DNA of 17,253 nt from the NCBI GenBank assembly GCA_910578085.1, contig CAJTPM010000054.1, positions 1-17,253 of the forward strand. The letters are read 5' to 3'. A program made the translations under genes and the position numbers. A model generated the notes under the pieces. The model ran no database searches. It saw only the letters and a program-made list of their open reading frames with translations, and was not told where the DNA came from. This DNA is from an uncultured Lachnospiraceae bacterium. Lineage in GTDB: Bacteria > Bacillota > Clostridia > Lachnospirales > Lachnospiraceae. Of this stretch, positions 6,989 to 14,695 are shown piece by piece; position 1 is the first letter of the stretch, and every line of letters starts with the position of its first letter.

Positions 6989-9727
6989 TCACTCAAGCTC
7001 CTCCCGCAGCCTCTCCTCCATGCCTTCTAACATAAAGCGTTTTCCCGCAGGCTGCCTGTCCAGATACTCTGCTTTCAGTTCCTGACTATAATAGTCAATC
7101 TCCTTTTTCAGCTCTCTGGCCGATAACAGGCGGCATCCCTGGCCTCTGATAATGATCTGCTCCAGTCCGTCGGAAGTAGCCACCGTGACGTCATATTTTC
7201 TGCCGTTTTCGTGGGAAAAACGCTCAATATACTGATCCGCCGTCTCCGCCTCCTTCGTGTAGACCACATGGATATTATGGTAATCAAACAGCTCCGTATC
7301 ATGCCCTTTCACCCGGTAGGCATCAAAGACCGCGATCACTTCACACTGCCGCATCCCCTGATAATTGCACAGGATATCAAGAAGCCGTCCTCTGGCACCG
7401 TCGATATTGACTGCCGAAAGCTCCCGAAGCTCCTCCCAGGCGAAGATAATATTGTAGCCGTCCACCAGCAGATACGCCTTCCTCTCCTGCTCCTTTTTCC
7501 GCTCCGCCTGCGCTTTCCCGTATTCCAGTGTCCTTGCCGCACCGTCTGATGACGATGGGCTGCCTGCAGGCGCCGCTTTGCCGCTTCGCCTGTGCTTTCC
7601 CTTTGCATTCCATTTCCGTCCCTCGCCCTCCGGACGGCTGTTTGCATGGGAAGCCCCCGCCAGAATGGCGTCGATCTCCTCCGCGCCCAGTGTCTCCCTG
7701 CGGCGCCTCTCCTGGCCGGCTCTTTTTTCCGGCGCTCTCCCCGCAGGCTGCCCGCTCCCTTCGGACCGCTCCTTTCTCCCGCTCTCCACATGCATGTGGG
7801 CGGCCGCCTCATACCAGGGCACCAGATACCCCGCCCCGTGGGCGCAGAATACGGAAGAAGAAGGATTGTAAAGATCCGCCTCCGGATCATACCCGATCTT
7901 TTCCAGGACTTCCTCCGGGTTATGACAGGGGGCATAGCCCGCCGGCAGACAGGTCAGATGTCCCTGCCCCTTCGTGTAGGCTGTCACTTCGATCTGATAA
8001 TCCTGCAGACAGGCGACCGGGGCCTGTCCCCGCAAAAGGGCTGTCTCTTCGGATATTTCCGGCGACGATATCCTTGCCTGCATGCGCTCTAAATCGGTCA
8101 TAGCCCGCCCCGTCATCTGCGCAGGAATCTCCAGCGTAAATTCATAATACGGCTCCAACAGCACCGATTCTGCCTGCATCAGCCCCTGGCGCACCGCCCG
8201 GTAGGTCGCCTGCCTGAAATCACCTCCCTCGGTATGCTTCAGATGGGCCTTTCCGCCGGTCAGCGTGATCTTTACATCCGTCAGGGCGGAACCGGTCAGC
8301 ACGCCCTTATGCTCCCGCTCCTCCAGATGCGTCAACACCAACCTCTGCCAGTTTTTACTTAACAGATCCTCGCTGCAGTCCACCGCCGTCTGAAGGCCGC
8401 TCCCCGGCTCTCCCGGCTCAAGAAGCAGCTGCACCTCCGCATAATGCCGCAGCGGTTCAAAATGTCCGACGCCTTCCACCGTATCCGCGATGGTTTCCTT
8501 ATATACAATATTCCCGGGGCCGAAGTTCACCCCCATCTGAAACCGCTCCGCGATCATATTCTGCAGCACTTCCAGCTGGACCGGTCCCATCAGCTGCACA
8601 TGGATCTCCTGCAAATGCTCCTCCCACAGAATATGAAGAGCCGGCTCTTCCTCCTCAAGCAGTCTGAGCTTCGGCAGTGCCATGGCTGGCTGCACATCAT
8701 CCGGCAGATAGACCTGATAGGTCAACACCGGTTCCAGCACAGGTTCCACCCTGGCACTTTCCGCCCCCAGTCCATCTCCCGGCATAGTATATGACAAGCC
8801 TGTCACCGCATAGATACCGCCTGTGTCGGCTGTATCGACAGTACTGTATTTTTCTCCGGAATAACTGCGTATCTGCGTCACCTTCTCCTGCCACAGACCG
8901 CCCTCCTGCGGCATTTTCCCGGTCAGCGTCTCTCTTACTTTCAGGCTTCCCTTCGTTACCTTCAGAAACGTCAGCCGGTTTCCCTGTTTATCCCTGGAAA
9001 TTTTATATACCCTTGCGGCAAACCTGTTATCTCCCGATGTGGCCGCTCCCCCGGGAGCCGGCATTTCCGTATAACGATACAGCCCCTCTAACAGCTCCTC
9101 CACCCCCTGAAGCCGCAGAGCGGAACCGAAAAAGCAGGGAAACAGTTTTCTCTGCCTGATCAGCCGGACGATCTCCTCCTGATCGATCCGCCCCGTCTCC
9201 AGAAACCCTTCCAGCAGTTTTTCCTCACAGACCGCTATGTTTTCATAAAATTCTTCCGTATTCTGACTGGAGAAGTCAACGATCCCGTCTCCCAGACTTT
9301 CCCGCAAAAGCGCCTCCTTATCGGTTCCCGGCTGATCCATCTTGTTAAAAAATAAAAAAGTGGGAATCCCGTACCTTTTCAGGAGACGCCACAAAGTCTT
9401 TGTATGTCCCTGCACACCGTCGGCGCCGCTGATGAGCAGCACCGCATAGTCAAGTACCTGCAGTGTCCGTTCCATCTCCGCCGAAAAATCCACATGCCCA
9501 GGCGTATCGAGCAGGGTGAGCTCCATATCCTTATACCGCAGCAGAGCCTGCTTGGAAAATATGGTGATCCCCCGCTCTTTTTCCAGTTCGTAGGTATCTA
9601 AAAAAGCATCCCGGGTATCCACCCTCCCCAGCCTGCGGATCGCGCCGCACTGATAAAGCAGCCCCTCTGAGAGCGTGGTCTTTCCCGCATCCACATGGGC
9701 CAAAATGCCTGCTACAAGTTTTTTCAT
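6989..9727 (-). CDS. TetM/EF-G-like ribosomal GTPase fused to a C-terminal NYN (YacP/Rae1-like) endoribonuclease
   Basis: The 912-residue protein has two parts. Residues 1 to about 640 form a TetM/EF-G-type translational GTPase: P-loop AHVDAGKT 10-17, DTPGH 74-78, NKMD 128-131, then domains II-V. A basic, low-complexity linker (about 650-745) leads to a NYN domain with LLVDGYNII (753-761), VFDAY (800-804), ETADQYIE (828-835) and VATSDG (849-854), the acidic signature of YacP/Rae1 nucleases. Rae1 cuts mRNA in the ribosomal A site, so the fusion may place a nuclease on ribosomes through a GTPase. TetM itself is about 640 residues. Its SPVSTPADF loop is replaced by HTEGGDF (about 498-504), so tetracycline protection is doubtful. 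The ATG at 9727 follows AGAGGA by 9 bases and overlaps the pdaA-like stop (ATGA); an upstream in-frame start at 9775 would lie inside that gene. The fusion is certain from the open frame; its activity is inferred. Confidence 0.88.
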   Translation of the reverse strand: MKKLVAGILAHVDAGKTTLSEGLLYQCGAIRRLGRVDTRDAFLDTYELEKERGITIFSKQALLRYKDMELTLLDTPGHVDFSAEMERTLQVLDYAVLLISGADGVQGHTKTLWRLLKRYGIPTFLFFNKMDQPGTDKEALLRESLGDGIVDFSSQNTEEFYENIAVCEEKLLEGFLETGRIDQEEIVRLIRQRKLFPCFFGSALRLQGVEELLEGLYRYTEMPAPGGAATSGDNRFAARVYKISRDKQGNRLTFLKVTKGSLKVRETLTGKMPQEGGLWQEKVTQIRSYSGEKYSTVDTADTGGIYAVTGLSYTMPGDGLGAESARVEPVLEPVLTYQVYLPDDVQPAMALPKLRLLEEEEPALHILWEEHLQEIHVQLMGPVQLEVLQNMIAERFQMGVNFGPGNIVYKETIADTVEGVGHFEPLRHYAEVQLLLEPGEPGSGLQTAVDCSEDLLSKNWQRLVLTHLEEREHKGVLTGSALTDVKITLTGGKAHLKHTEGGDFRQATYRAVRQGLMQAESVLLEPYYEFTLEIPAQMTGRAMTDLERMQARISSPEISEETALLRGQAPVACLQDYQIEVTAYTKGQGHLTCLPAGYAPCHNPEEVLEKIGYDPEADLYNPSSSVFCAHGAGYLVPWYEAAAHMHVESGRKERSEGSGQPAGRAPEKRAGQERRRRETLGAEEIDAILAGASHANSRPEGEGRKWNAKGKHRRSGKAAPAGSPSSSDGAARTLEYGKAQAERKKEQERKAYLLVDGYNIIFAWEELRELSAVNIDGARGRLLDILCNYQGMRQCEVIAVFDAYRVKGHDTELFDYHNIHVVYTKEAETADQYIERFSHENGRKYDVTVATSDGLEQIIIRGQGCRLLSARELKKEIDYYSQELKAEYLDRQPAGKRFMLEGMEERLREELE

Positions 9728-10662
9728 GATGTCAGATCCTCTAAAGTACCGAAATGATACCCCATTTCCTCCCATTTTGTTAATAACTCATCTAAAATTT
9801 CGCCGTTTGTCTTCGACGTATTATGCAGAAGCACAACAGCTCCCGGATGGACTCTTCCGGTCAATTTTGAGAACGCTTCCTCCTTCGTGGGCTGGGCGTC
9901 CACATTCCAATCCACATAGGCGAGACTCCAGAAGATCGTCTGATATCCCAGTTTTTTCGCCATCGCCAGATTGTTCAGATTATATTTTCCCTGGGGCGGT
10001 CTGTAAAAGTGGTTTAACTCTTCTCCCGTGATCTCTTTGTATTTTGCCGCAACCAGGTCAAGTTCCTCTCTGAATTTGGCCTCCTCGGCGATGGTATCCA
10101 TATCCGGATGGTGCCAGGTGTGGTTCCCCACCATATGCCCTTCCTCTTTCATCCGTTTCACCAGATCCGGCGCACTCTCCAGAAAATGCCCCACCACAAA
10201 AAATGTGGCCTTTGCATTGTGCTTGTGTAATGCATCCAGAATCTTTTCCGTATTGCCGTTCTCATAGCCGCAGTCAAAAGTCAGGTACAGGACTTTTTCC
10301 GTATCCGCCCCCAGATACCAGGCGTCATACTCCGCCAGTTCTTCTTTGGAAAGACTGCCGGTAGGCTGTGTTTCACTGCCGTCCGCGCCAAATCCAAGTC
10401 CCCAGCTTCCGGAAGACGCGGCCTCCACATACTGTTCTCCGCCGTGGGATACAACGGTGGCGCTTCTTTGTATCTCATCCCCGTCGTTTTCCCGATAGCC
10501 GACTGTGTTTTCATTCCCGGAAACGCCGCCGTCCTTTTCCGGATCCGCCTCGTCCCCCGGCAAAAGCCTTTTCCCGAAAAAAAGTACCAGCACCAGTATC
10601 GCCGCCCAGAAAGCGGTTTTCATCAGCTTCGCGATATTTATCTTTCCCTGTTTCTTCTCCAT
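9724..10662 (-). CDS. PdaA-like polysaccharide deacetylase (delta-lactam-type), membrane-anchored
   Basis: The 312-residue protein has an N-terminal membrane anchor (about 14-34, positive residues before it), a low-complexity stalk to about 105, then a NodB-type deacetylase domain. TFDCGYEN at 128-135 holds the catalytic and metal Asp130. NHTWHHPD at 180-187 supplies the zinc histidines, RPPQG lies at 221-225 and the LLH motif ends at His280. The wording of these motifs, and FWSLAYVDW near 244-252, closely matches Bacillus PdaA, which deacetylates N-acetylmuramic acid on the way to muramic delta-lactam in spore cortex. The domain would sit outside the membrane. The last 4 bases overlap the GTPase-nuclease gene downstream, so translation is probably coupled. 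The start has CAGGG close upstream and AGGAG a little further back. Family is certain; a cortex role is likely but not shown by the sequence. Confidence 0.9.
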   Translation of the reverse strand: MEKKQGKINIAKLMKTAFWAAILVLVLFFGKRLLPGDEADPEKDGGVSGNENTVGYRENDGDEIQRSATVVSHGGEQYVEAASSGSWGLGFGADGSETQPTGSLSKEELAEYDAWYLGADTEKVLYLTFDCGYENGNTEKILDALHKHNAKATFFVVGHFLESAPDLVKRMKEEGHMVGNHTWHHPDMDTIAEEAKFREELDLVAAKYKEITGEELNHFYRPPQGKYNLNNLAMAKKLGYQTIFWSLAYVDWNVDAQPTKEEAFSKLTGRVHPGAVVLLHNTSKTNGEILDELLTKWEEMGYHFGTLEDLTS

Positions 10663-10704
10663 AAGTTACCCTGCTCTCCTGATCATATCATCTCTTTCTA
10701 TATG

Positions 10705-10734
10705 ATTATGAGAACAGGGCGCGTCCTATCACAA
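10705..10734 (-). promoter_or_regulatory. Possible promoter of the pdaA-like/GTPase operon
   Basis: In the 97-base gap after the epimerase gene, TTGTGA (10729-10734) and CATAAT (10705-10710) on the minus strand are 18 bases apart, about 43 bases before the start codon. A plain sigma-A reading is acceptable but not strong. I saw no clear sigma-G or sigma-E match, so forespore control is not demonstrated. Confidence 0.35.
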
Positions 10735-10759
10735 TGCAGGCTATCTTTGTTTTCGGCGC

Positions 10760-11641
10760 TTACTTCACCCGGATCTCGTAAGCCGTCTCGAATACCTCCT
10801 CTGGCTCCAACGCGTTGCCCCACCTCTTCTCCGGCAGTTCCCCGTCAAAATCCGCGTCATCACATCTGCCGCACCAGGGTTCAATACAGAGAAACGGCGC
10901 ATTTTTCTGAATCGGCGTCCAGATCCCGACGATGGGCATCGGAAAGCTTACCCGCACATACTCTTTTCCCTCCGGATCATACAAAGACACCTCGTCCGTC
11001 TGTCCATCCTCCAGCACGATCGTGTCGGTGTCAAACAGATTCTTCGTAAGCGGCACATACCCGTCCTCCAGGCCGAATTCCAGCGTATCCTCCCCCACCA
11101 GACCGCCTTCCACGATCACCGCGGAAATGATCTCTGTCAGCGGCTTACCGTCCTTTTTAAACCGCAGCATGTAATCGCTCTGTTTTCCTTTTCCCTCCAT
11201 CGGACAGTTGAAAGCCGGATGTCCGCCGATGGAAAAATGCATCGTCTTACGATCCGTGTTTTTCACCCGCCAGCCTACAAGCAGCCCGTCCTCCTTCAGT
11301 TCATAGGAAAGTTCCAGCAGGAAGCGGAACGGATAATTTCGCAGCGTCTCCTCCGTCTCAGACAGTGCCATCACCAGCTTCTTTTCCGTCTGGGATACCA
11401 CCGTAAATTCCATGTCTCTGGCAAAGCCGTGCTGTCCCATATCGTAGGTCTTTCCCTCATAGCGATACTGCTTTCCCTTAAGACTGCCCACAATGGGAAA
11501 CAGGATGGGGGCATGCCTGTTCCAGTAAGCAGGATCCCCGTTCCACAAATATTCCCTTCCCCCTCTGCTAAGGGACGCAAGTTCCGCGCCTTTTGAACAG
11601 ATCTTCGCCTCCAGTTCTCCGTTTTTCAAACAAATTTCCAT
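10760..11641 (-). CDS. Aldose 1-epimerase family protein (LacX-like galactose mutarotase)
   Basis: This 293-residue protein belongs to the aldose 1-epimerase superfamily, which interconverts alpha and beta anomers of hexoses. The order of catalytic residues fits: HGFARD with His71, GGHPAFN with His141, and CIEPW with Glu254 as the general base. Length and absence of a signal peptide fit a cytoplasmic LacX-type member rather than GalM, which is nearer 340 residues. GGGAGAGGAAACG precedes the ATG at 11641 at good spacing. The gene is alone between a leader with a hairpin and the possible pdaA promoter, so it may form its own transcript or read through into pdaA. The sugar substrate cannot be told from the sequence. 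Confidence 0.88.
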   Translation of the reverse strand: MEICLKNGELEAKICSKGAELASLSRGGREYLWNGDPAYWNRHAPILFPIVGSLKGKQYRYEGKTYDMGQHGFARDMEFTVVSQTEKKLVMALSETEETLRNYPFRFLLELSYELKEDGLLVGWRVKNTDRKTMHFSIGGHPAFNCPMEGKGKQSDYMLRFKKDGKPLTEIISAVIVEGGLVGEDTLEFGLEDGYVPLTKNLFDTDTIVLEDGQTDEVSLYDPEGKEYVRVSFPMPIVGIWTPIQKNAPFLCIEPWCGRCDDADFDGELPEKRWGNALEPEEVFETAYEIRVK

Positions 11642-11687
11642 CGTTTCCTCTCCCTCTCACAAATTATAAAAATTGAATCACACCCGT

Positions 11688-11706
11688 ATCCGGCTGCAGG
11701 CCGGAT
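11688..11706. promoter_or_regulatory. Stable hairpin in the epimerase leader
   Basis: ATCCGGC (11688-11694) pairs perfectly with GCCGGAT (11700-11706) around a TGCAG loop. It lies between the predicted minus-strand promoter and the epimerase start. On the plus strand TCTGTTTTAT follows it, so it could also be a weak plus-strand terminator. Confidence 0.4.
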
Positions 11707-11724
11707 CTGTTTTATATGATTAAG

Positions 11725-11733
11725 AGTATAACA
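11725..11733 (-). promoter_or_regulatory. Extended -10 promoter for the epimerase gene
   Basis: On the minus strand TGTTATACT gives a TGn extension before TATACT. No good -35 hexamer is seen at 17 bases, as is common for extended -10 promoters. It is divergent from, and about 30 bases away from, the degV promoter. Confidence 0.4.
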
Positions 11734-11753
11734 CATTTTTTCTCCATATACTA

Positions 11754-11782
11754 TTGCAATAAATAGTTTCTTATGATATTAT
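11754..11782 (+). promoter_or_regulatory. Sigma-A promoter of degV
   Basis: TTGCAA (11754-11759) and TATTAT (11777-11782) are separated by 17 bases. Transcription would begin near 11789, leaving a leader of about 135 bases before the degV start. Confidence 0.6.
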
Positions 11783-11824
11783 CATGTAGTAATGAATACC
11801 AGATAACAAAGTTTTTGTTAAATG

Positions 11825-11849
11825 AACGTGCAGACTTATCTGCAACGTT
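11825..11849 (+). promoter_or_regulatory. Stem-loop in the degV leader with a competing downstream strand
   Basis: AACGT-GCAGA (11825-11834) pairs with TCTGC-A-ACGTT (11839-11849), a 10-base stem with one bulged A and a CTTA loop. A second TCTGC at 11851-11855 could compete for the GCAGA strand. No T-run or known riboswitch core is seen, so any regulatory role is open. Confidence 0.3.
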
Positions 11850-11924
11850 TTCTGCATGTTACAAAATAGCGGGCGGTGCGCTTTACGAACTGTCCCTATA
11901 TTCAAAAAAAAATGGAGAAAAGAT

Positions 11925-12764
11925 ATGCGTTATAAAATTGTGGTTGACAGTTGTTGCGAACTTCCGGAGGAATATAAAAACGATCCGCGCTTTGAGCGCG
12001 TTCCCCTGACATTAGAAGTGGGAGACTATCAGATTCAGGATGATGAAACTTTTGATCAAAAGGACTTTTTAAACAGAGTCGCCGCCTATCCGAAATGCCC
12101 CAAATCCGCCTGTCCTTCCCCGGAACGGTATCGGGACGCCTATCGAGCCGCCGCAGAGCATATTTACTGTGTGACCTTGTCTTCCCACTTAAGCGGCAGT
12201 TACAACAGCGCTGTTCTGGGAAAGCACCTCTATGAAGAGGAATACGGAAAAAAGGATATCTATGTCTGTGATTCGGAATCCGCCAGCATTGGGGAAACCC
12301 AGCTTGCAATGAAGATCATGGAGTGGGAGGAAGAAGGCTCCATGCCCTTCGCCCAGATCGTGAAAAAGCTGGAGACTTTCCGCAGCGCCATGAGTACTTA
12401 CTTTGTACTCGACAATCTGGAAACGCTCCGCAAAAACGGCAGGCTTTCCGGCGTAAAGGCCCTGATCGCCTCCACGCTCAGCATCAAACCTGTGATGGGC
12501 GCGATCGAAGGCGTTATCATCCAGAAAGGACAGTCCGTAGGCATCAAAAAGGCACTGACCAAAATGGCGGATATCATTGTCAGTGAAGGAAAGGATCTCA
12601 ACCAGAAGGTTCTTTATATTTCCCATTGCAACTGCCCGGACCGGGCTGATCTGGTGAAGAAACTACTGCTGGCGCGGTCGAAATTTAAAGAAGTTAAGAT
12701 ACTGAACACTGCCGGGGTCAGTTCCATGTATGCCAATGATGGCGGGGTGATTGTGGCGATTTAA
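11925..12764 (+). CDS. DegV family fatty-acid-binding protein
   Basis: The 279-residue product fits the DegV (FakB-like) family, two-domain cytoplasmic proteins that bind one fatty acid and in many Firmicutes present it to fatty acid kinase. Visible signatures are VVDSCCELP at 6-14, CPSPERY near 63-69, LSSHLSGSYNSA at 85-96, LDNLETLRKNGRLS at 162-175 and LSIKPV at 185-190. The ATG at 11925 is chosen because GGAG (11914-11917) sits 7 bases upstream; an in-frame ATG at 11856 lies inside the leader hairpin and has no ribosome binding site. It has its own promoter and ends at a structured terminator. No kinase gene is nearby, so the partner, if any, is elsewhere. The family is nearly certain, the ligand inferred. 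Confidence 0.9.
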   Translation: MRYKIVVDSCCELPEEYKNDPRFERVPLTLEVGDYQIQDDETFDQKDFLNRVAAYPKCPKSACPSPERYRDAYRAAAEHIYCVTLSSHLSGSYNSAVLGKHLYEEEYGKKDIYVCDSESASIGETQLAMKIMEWEEEGSMPFAQIVKKLETFRSAMSTYFVLDNLETLRKNGRLSGVKALIASTLSIKPVMGAIEGVIIQKGQSVGIKKALTKMADIIVSEGKDLNQKVLYISHCNCPDRADLVKKLLLARSKFKEVKILNTAGVSSMYANDGGVIVAI

Positions 12765-12857
12765 AAAAAATTGGGGGCCGTACACATATTGTCCAGCCGC
12801 AAGAGGAGTATATATCCTTCTACGGCTGGGCGAAACGTTGTCGGATCCCCACAATTG
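12762..12857. terminator. Large bidirectional terminator between convergent genes
   Basis: TTGGGGCCG-type bases at 12771-12780 pair with CGG-CCCC-CAA at 12842-12854, with small bulges on the 3' side. A second stem, CCAGCCG (12793-12799) with CGGCTGG (12823-12829), lies inside. On the minus strand eight T residues (12770-12763) follow at once, a strong terminator for the lysozyme/DUF1294 pair. On the plus strand the structure follows the degV stop directly and is trailed by a short T-rich stretch. Confidence 0.6.
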
Positions 12858-12866
12858 TATTGTCTT

Positions 12867-13160
12867 TTATAAAAAGATAAACTGCACGGGCCCTTTCCAT
12901 ATGAAAATACCAAGCAGGATATGTACGACCAGCATGGCGGGAATGCCATAGAGAAAATACCAGTGTCTCGTCTTATGGTGGAACAGGTGCATCCCTAACA
13001 GGGAACCGGCCGCACCGCCTAACACCGCAACTAAAAGAAGCGTCGCCTCAGAGATTCTCCAGGCGTGTTTTTTTGCTCTCCATTTATCAATTCCCATAAA
13101 GAAAAAACCGACTATATTCATAATAATCAAATAACATGCAATAATCTGAAGTACTGTCAT
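12867..13160 (-). CDS. DUF1294 family small membrane protein
   Basis: The 97-residue protein matches the DUF1294 pattern: a first membrane helix (about 5-22), DKWRAK at 25-30, a tryptophan-arginine-isoleucine turn (34-36), a glycine-rich second helix ending GGAAGSLLGM (48-57), HHKTRHWYF at 61-69 and a last helix (70-88). It is probably an inner-membrane protein with three helices. The family has no established function. AGGAG precedes the ATG by about 10 bases. It follows the GH25 gene by 33 bases on the same strand, so they are likely co-transcribed and end at the terminator near 12854-12763. Confidence 0.85.
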   Translation of the reverse strand: MTVLQIIACYLIIMNIVGFFFMGIDKWRAKKHAWRISEATLLLVAVLGGAAGSLLGMHLFHHKTRHWYFLYGIPAMLVVHILLGIFIWKGPVQFIFL

Positions 13161-13193
13161 ACCGTTTTATCTCCTGTAAAGCCACTGCCGCTT

Positions 13194-14342
13194 TTATTCC
13201 TGCCCATCATACTCCTTGAAACAGATATTGACATCCACATGTCCGGTAATACCGGCTACTCTTCCCTTCTCCGAATACTGCAGCATCTTATACTCATAGG
13301 GGTAATAGATCGGTAATGTATACCCGGCAAACCATTTATCATACTGCTCAAGCGCCGACAGATCCAACATCAGCAAAAATGTCTTCATATTGCCGTAGAT
13401 TGCCGGATGATACCCTGCCGCCTCGATCGCTTCCAGAAATACTTTCGCGTTGTTTGTCCGTTCTTCCACTGTCAGATTATTGGTACGGCAATTGTCTTTC
13501 TTAACATCTTCCACATCCAGATAGACCGGATAAGTCAACGAGTAGTCCTGCAACAGCCCGATCACAAAATTGGCCTCCTCCAGAGCTTCCTCCTCATTGA
13601 GCGCCTGGGTAAAAAAGTATACCCCCACAGGAATGTTATTGGCAATAGCACCTTCCATATTCTGACGGAAAAATTCATCTTCCAGAATACCACCCTCGCT
13701 GTAACCGCGGATGCCCGCGCGGATGATCGCGTAATCAACGCCGTCATTTTTAACCGCTTCCCAGTCTATCTCGCCCTGATATTTTGACACGTCAATTCCC
13801 TTTTTTGTGATGGTTTCTCCATTTTCCTGATAGGTGACAAGGCCGCCCTCCTCCGCAATGAAATTGTCTTCTGCATAGGTATTGAAGGCCAGATCTTCCT
13901 GCATCGGCAAAAAATAGTATTGACCGGAATCTAACATCACCACATGTTCCGGGTAAAGATCCCGCAGGATCGCCATGGTGCCGTCCCCGTTTTCCAGTCT
14001 GCCCTGTAAAATCTGCAGGACTTCCGAATCCGCATTGTCAATTGCATTAGTGACCGCAGCAGTCACCATGGAATCCACTTCCTCCTGGGTATAGACGATC
14101 TCCCCCGAGACAGCCTCCACTGCCTCCTCATCCTCTTTTCCCTGCGCTGCCTGCTCGGCAAAGGCTTCCACTTCATTGTACTGCTTCTTATAGTGAAGGC
14201 ATATTCCAACGCTGACTAAGATCGTTACAAACGTTATAATAACAGAAAGACTTGCGATGACTGCAAAGATGCGTACCTGTTTCCGCAATCTGGCTCTGCT
14301 GTTTCTGCTGTTTTTCAGTACTTTATTTTCTCTGTTTTCCAT
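13194..14342 (-). CDS. Membrane-anchored GH25 lysozyme (N-acetylmuramidase)
   Basis: The 382-residue protein starts with a basic cytoplasmic tail, one membrane helix (about 25-48), an acidic stalk region to about 175, then a GH25 domain to the C-terminus. GIDVSKYQG at 182-190 carries the first catalytic-site Asp184, and YLDVED at 274-279 the D-x-E pair (Asp276, Glu278) expected of this fold. GH25 enzymes cut the muramic acid-glucosamine bond of peptidoglycan; the anchor suggests remodelling of its own wall rather than phage lysis. The ATG at 14342 has AAGGA 5-6 bases upstream. An ATG at 14396 would add 18 residues, but its AGGA touches the codon and looks non-functional. It precedes the DUF1294 gene in an apparent two-gene operon. 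No cell-wall binding repeats are present. Confidence 0.88.
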   Translation of the reverse strand: MENRENKVLKNSRNSRARLRKQVRIFAVIASLSVIITFVTILVSVGICLHYKKQYNEVEAFAEQAAQGKEDEEAVEAVSGEIVYTQEEVDSMVTAAVTNAIDNADSEVLQILQGRLENGDGTMAILRDLYPEHVVMLDSGQYYFLPMQEDLAFNTYAEDNFIAEEGGLVTYQENGETITKKGIDVSKYQGEIDWEAVKNDGVDYAIIRAGIRGYSEGGILEDEFFRQNMEGAIANNIPVGVYFFTQALNEEEALEEANFVIGLLQDYSLTYPVYLDVEDVKKDNCRTNNLTVEERTNNAKVFLEAIEAAGYHPAIYGNMKTFLLMLDLSALEQYDKWFAGYTLPIYYPYEYKMLQYSEKGRVAGITGHVDVNICFKEYDGQE

Positions 14343-14421
14343 AGGTGTCCTTACTGCGCTTTTTCTATAAATATACGTCTGTTTTAACGATACCATTCCT
14401 TTTCTTTTCCCGCAAGAGGTT

Positions 14422-14519
14422 TTACAAAAACTTCATGATTGTAATTTGTGGAATCGCTGGTAAGTAATACCCTGTTCTTTTGGGATGTGGTTTTTTTGTA
14501 ATAGTGTAACGCTTTACAA
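14422..14519. promoter_or_regulatory. Paired TTACAA/TTGTAA boxes between the lysozyme and tape-measure-like genes
   Basis: TTACAA (14422-14427) with TTGTAA (14439-14444) and TTGTAA (14496-14501) with TTACAA (14514-14519) form two inverted pairs. The second encloses the near-palindrome TGTAACGCTTTACA (14505-14518). The pattern suggests a dimeric regulator serving the divergent genes. It resembles a catabolite-response site only loosely, as the central bases are GC where CG is expected. Confidence 0.35.
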
Positions 14520-14533
14520 TACCTGCAAAAACA

Positions 14534-14581
14534 TCCGTTATTTACGGCTTTTTCAGAAACGGACCGTCCGTAAATAACGGA
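14534..14581. repeat. Perfect 14-base inverted repeat upstream of the tape-measure-like gene
   Basis: TCCGTTATTTACGG (14534-14547) and CCGTAAATAACGGA (14568-14581) are exact reverse complements separated by 20 bases. In RNA this is a stable hairpin followed by a CTTTTT stretch, so it could be a plus-strand terminator or attenuator lying 114 bases before the gene. As DNA it could be an operator or an insertion end. Confidence 0.65.
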
Positions 14582-14695
14582 CGAATCTTTTTGCGTATAT
14601 GAGGAAGAGCAAAAATAAGATCCGGCAGGAGGCGGAAAAAGATACTTTGTTCTTCTCTTACAAGAATAAAAAAGAAAAGAAAGGATGAAAAACAT

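Noticed and set aside
7336..8103. Long frames on both strands inside the GTPase-NYN gene
   Set aside because: They are arginine-, proline- and serine-rich shadows of a GC-rich linker region. The GTPase-NYN frame is intact through it and carries the family motifs.
6989..9727. Tetracycline resistance gene (tetM/tetO class)
   Set aside because: The GTPase scaffold fits, but the TetM-type loop SPVSTPADF is not conserved and the protein carries a nuclease domain, so a resistance call is not justified.
14505..14518. Catabolite-response (CcpA) site
   Set aside because: TGTAACGCTTTACA has GC at the centre where the consensus requires CG, so it is kept only as a generic palindrome.
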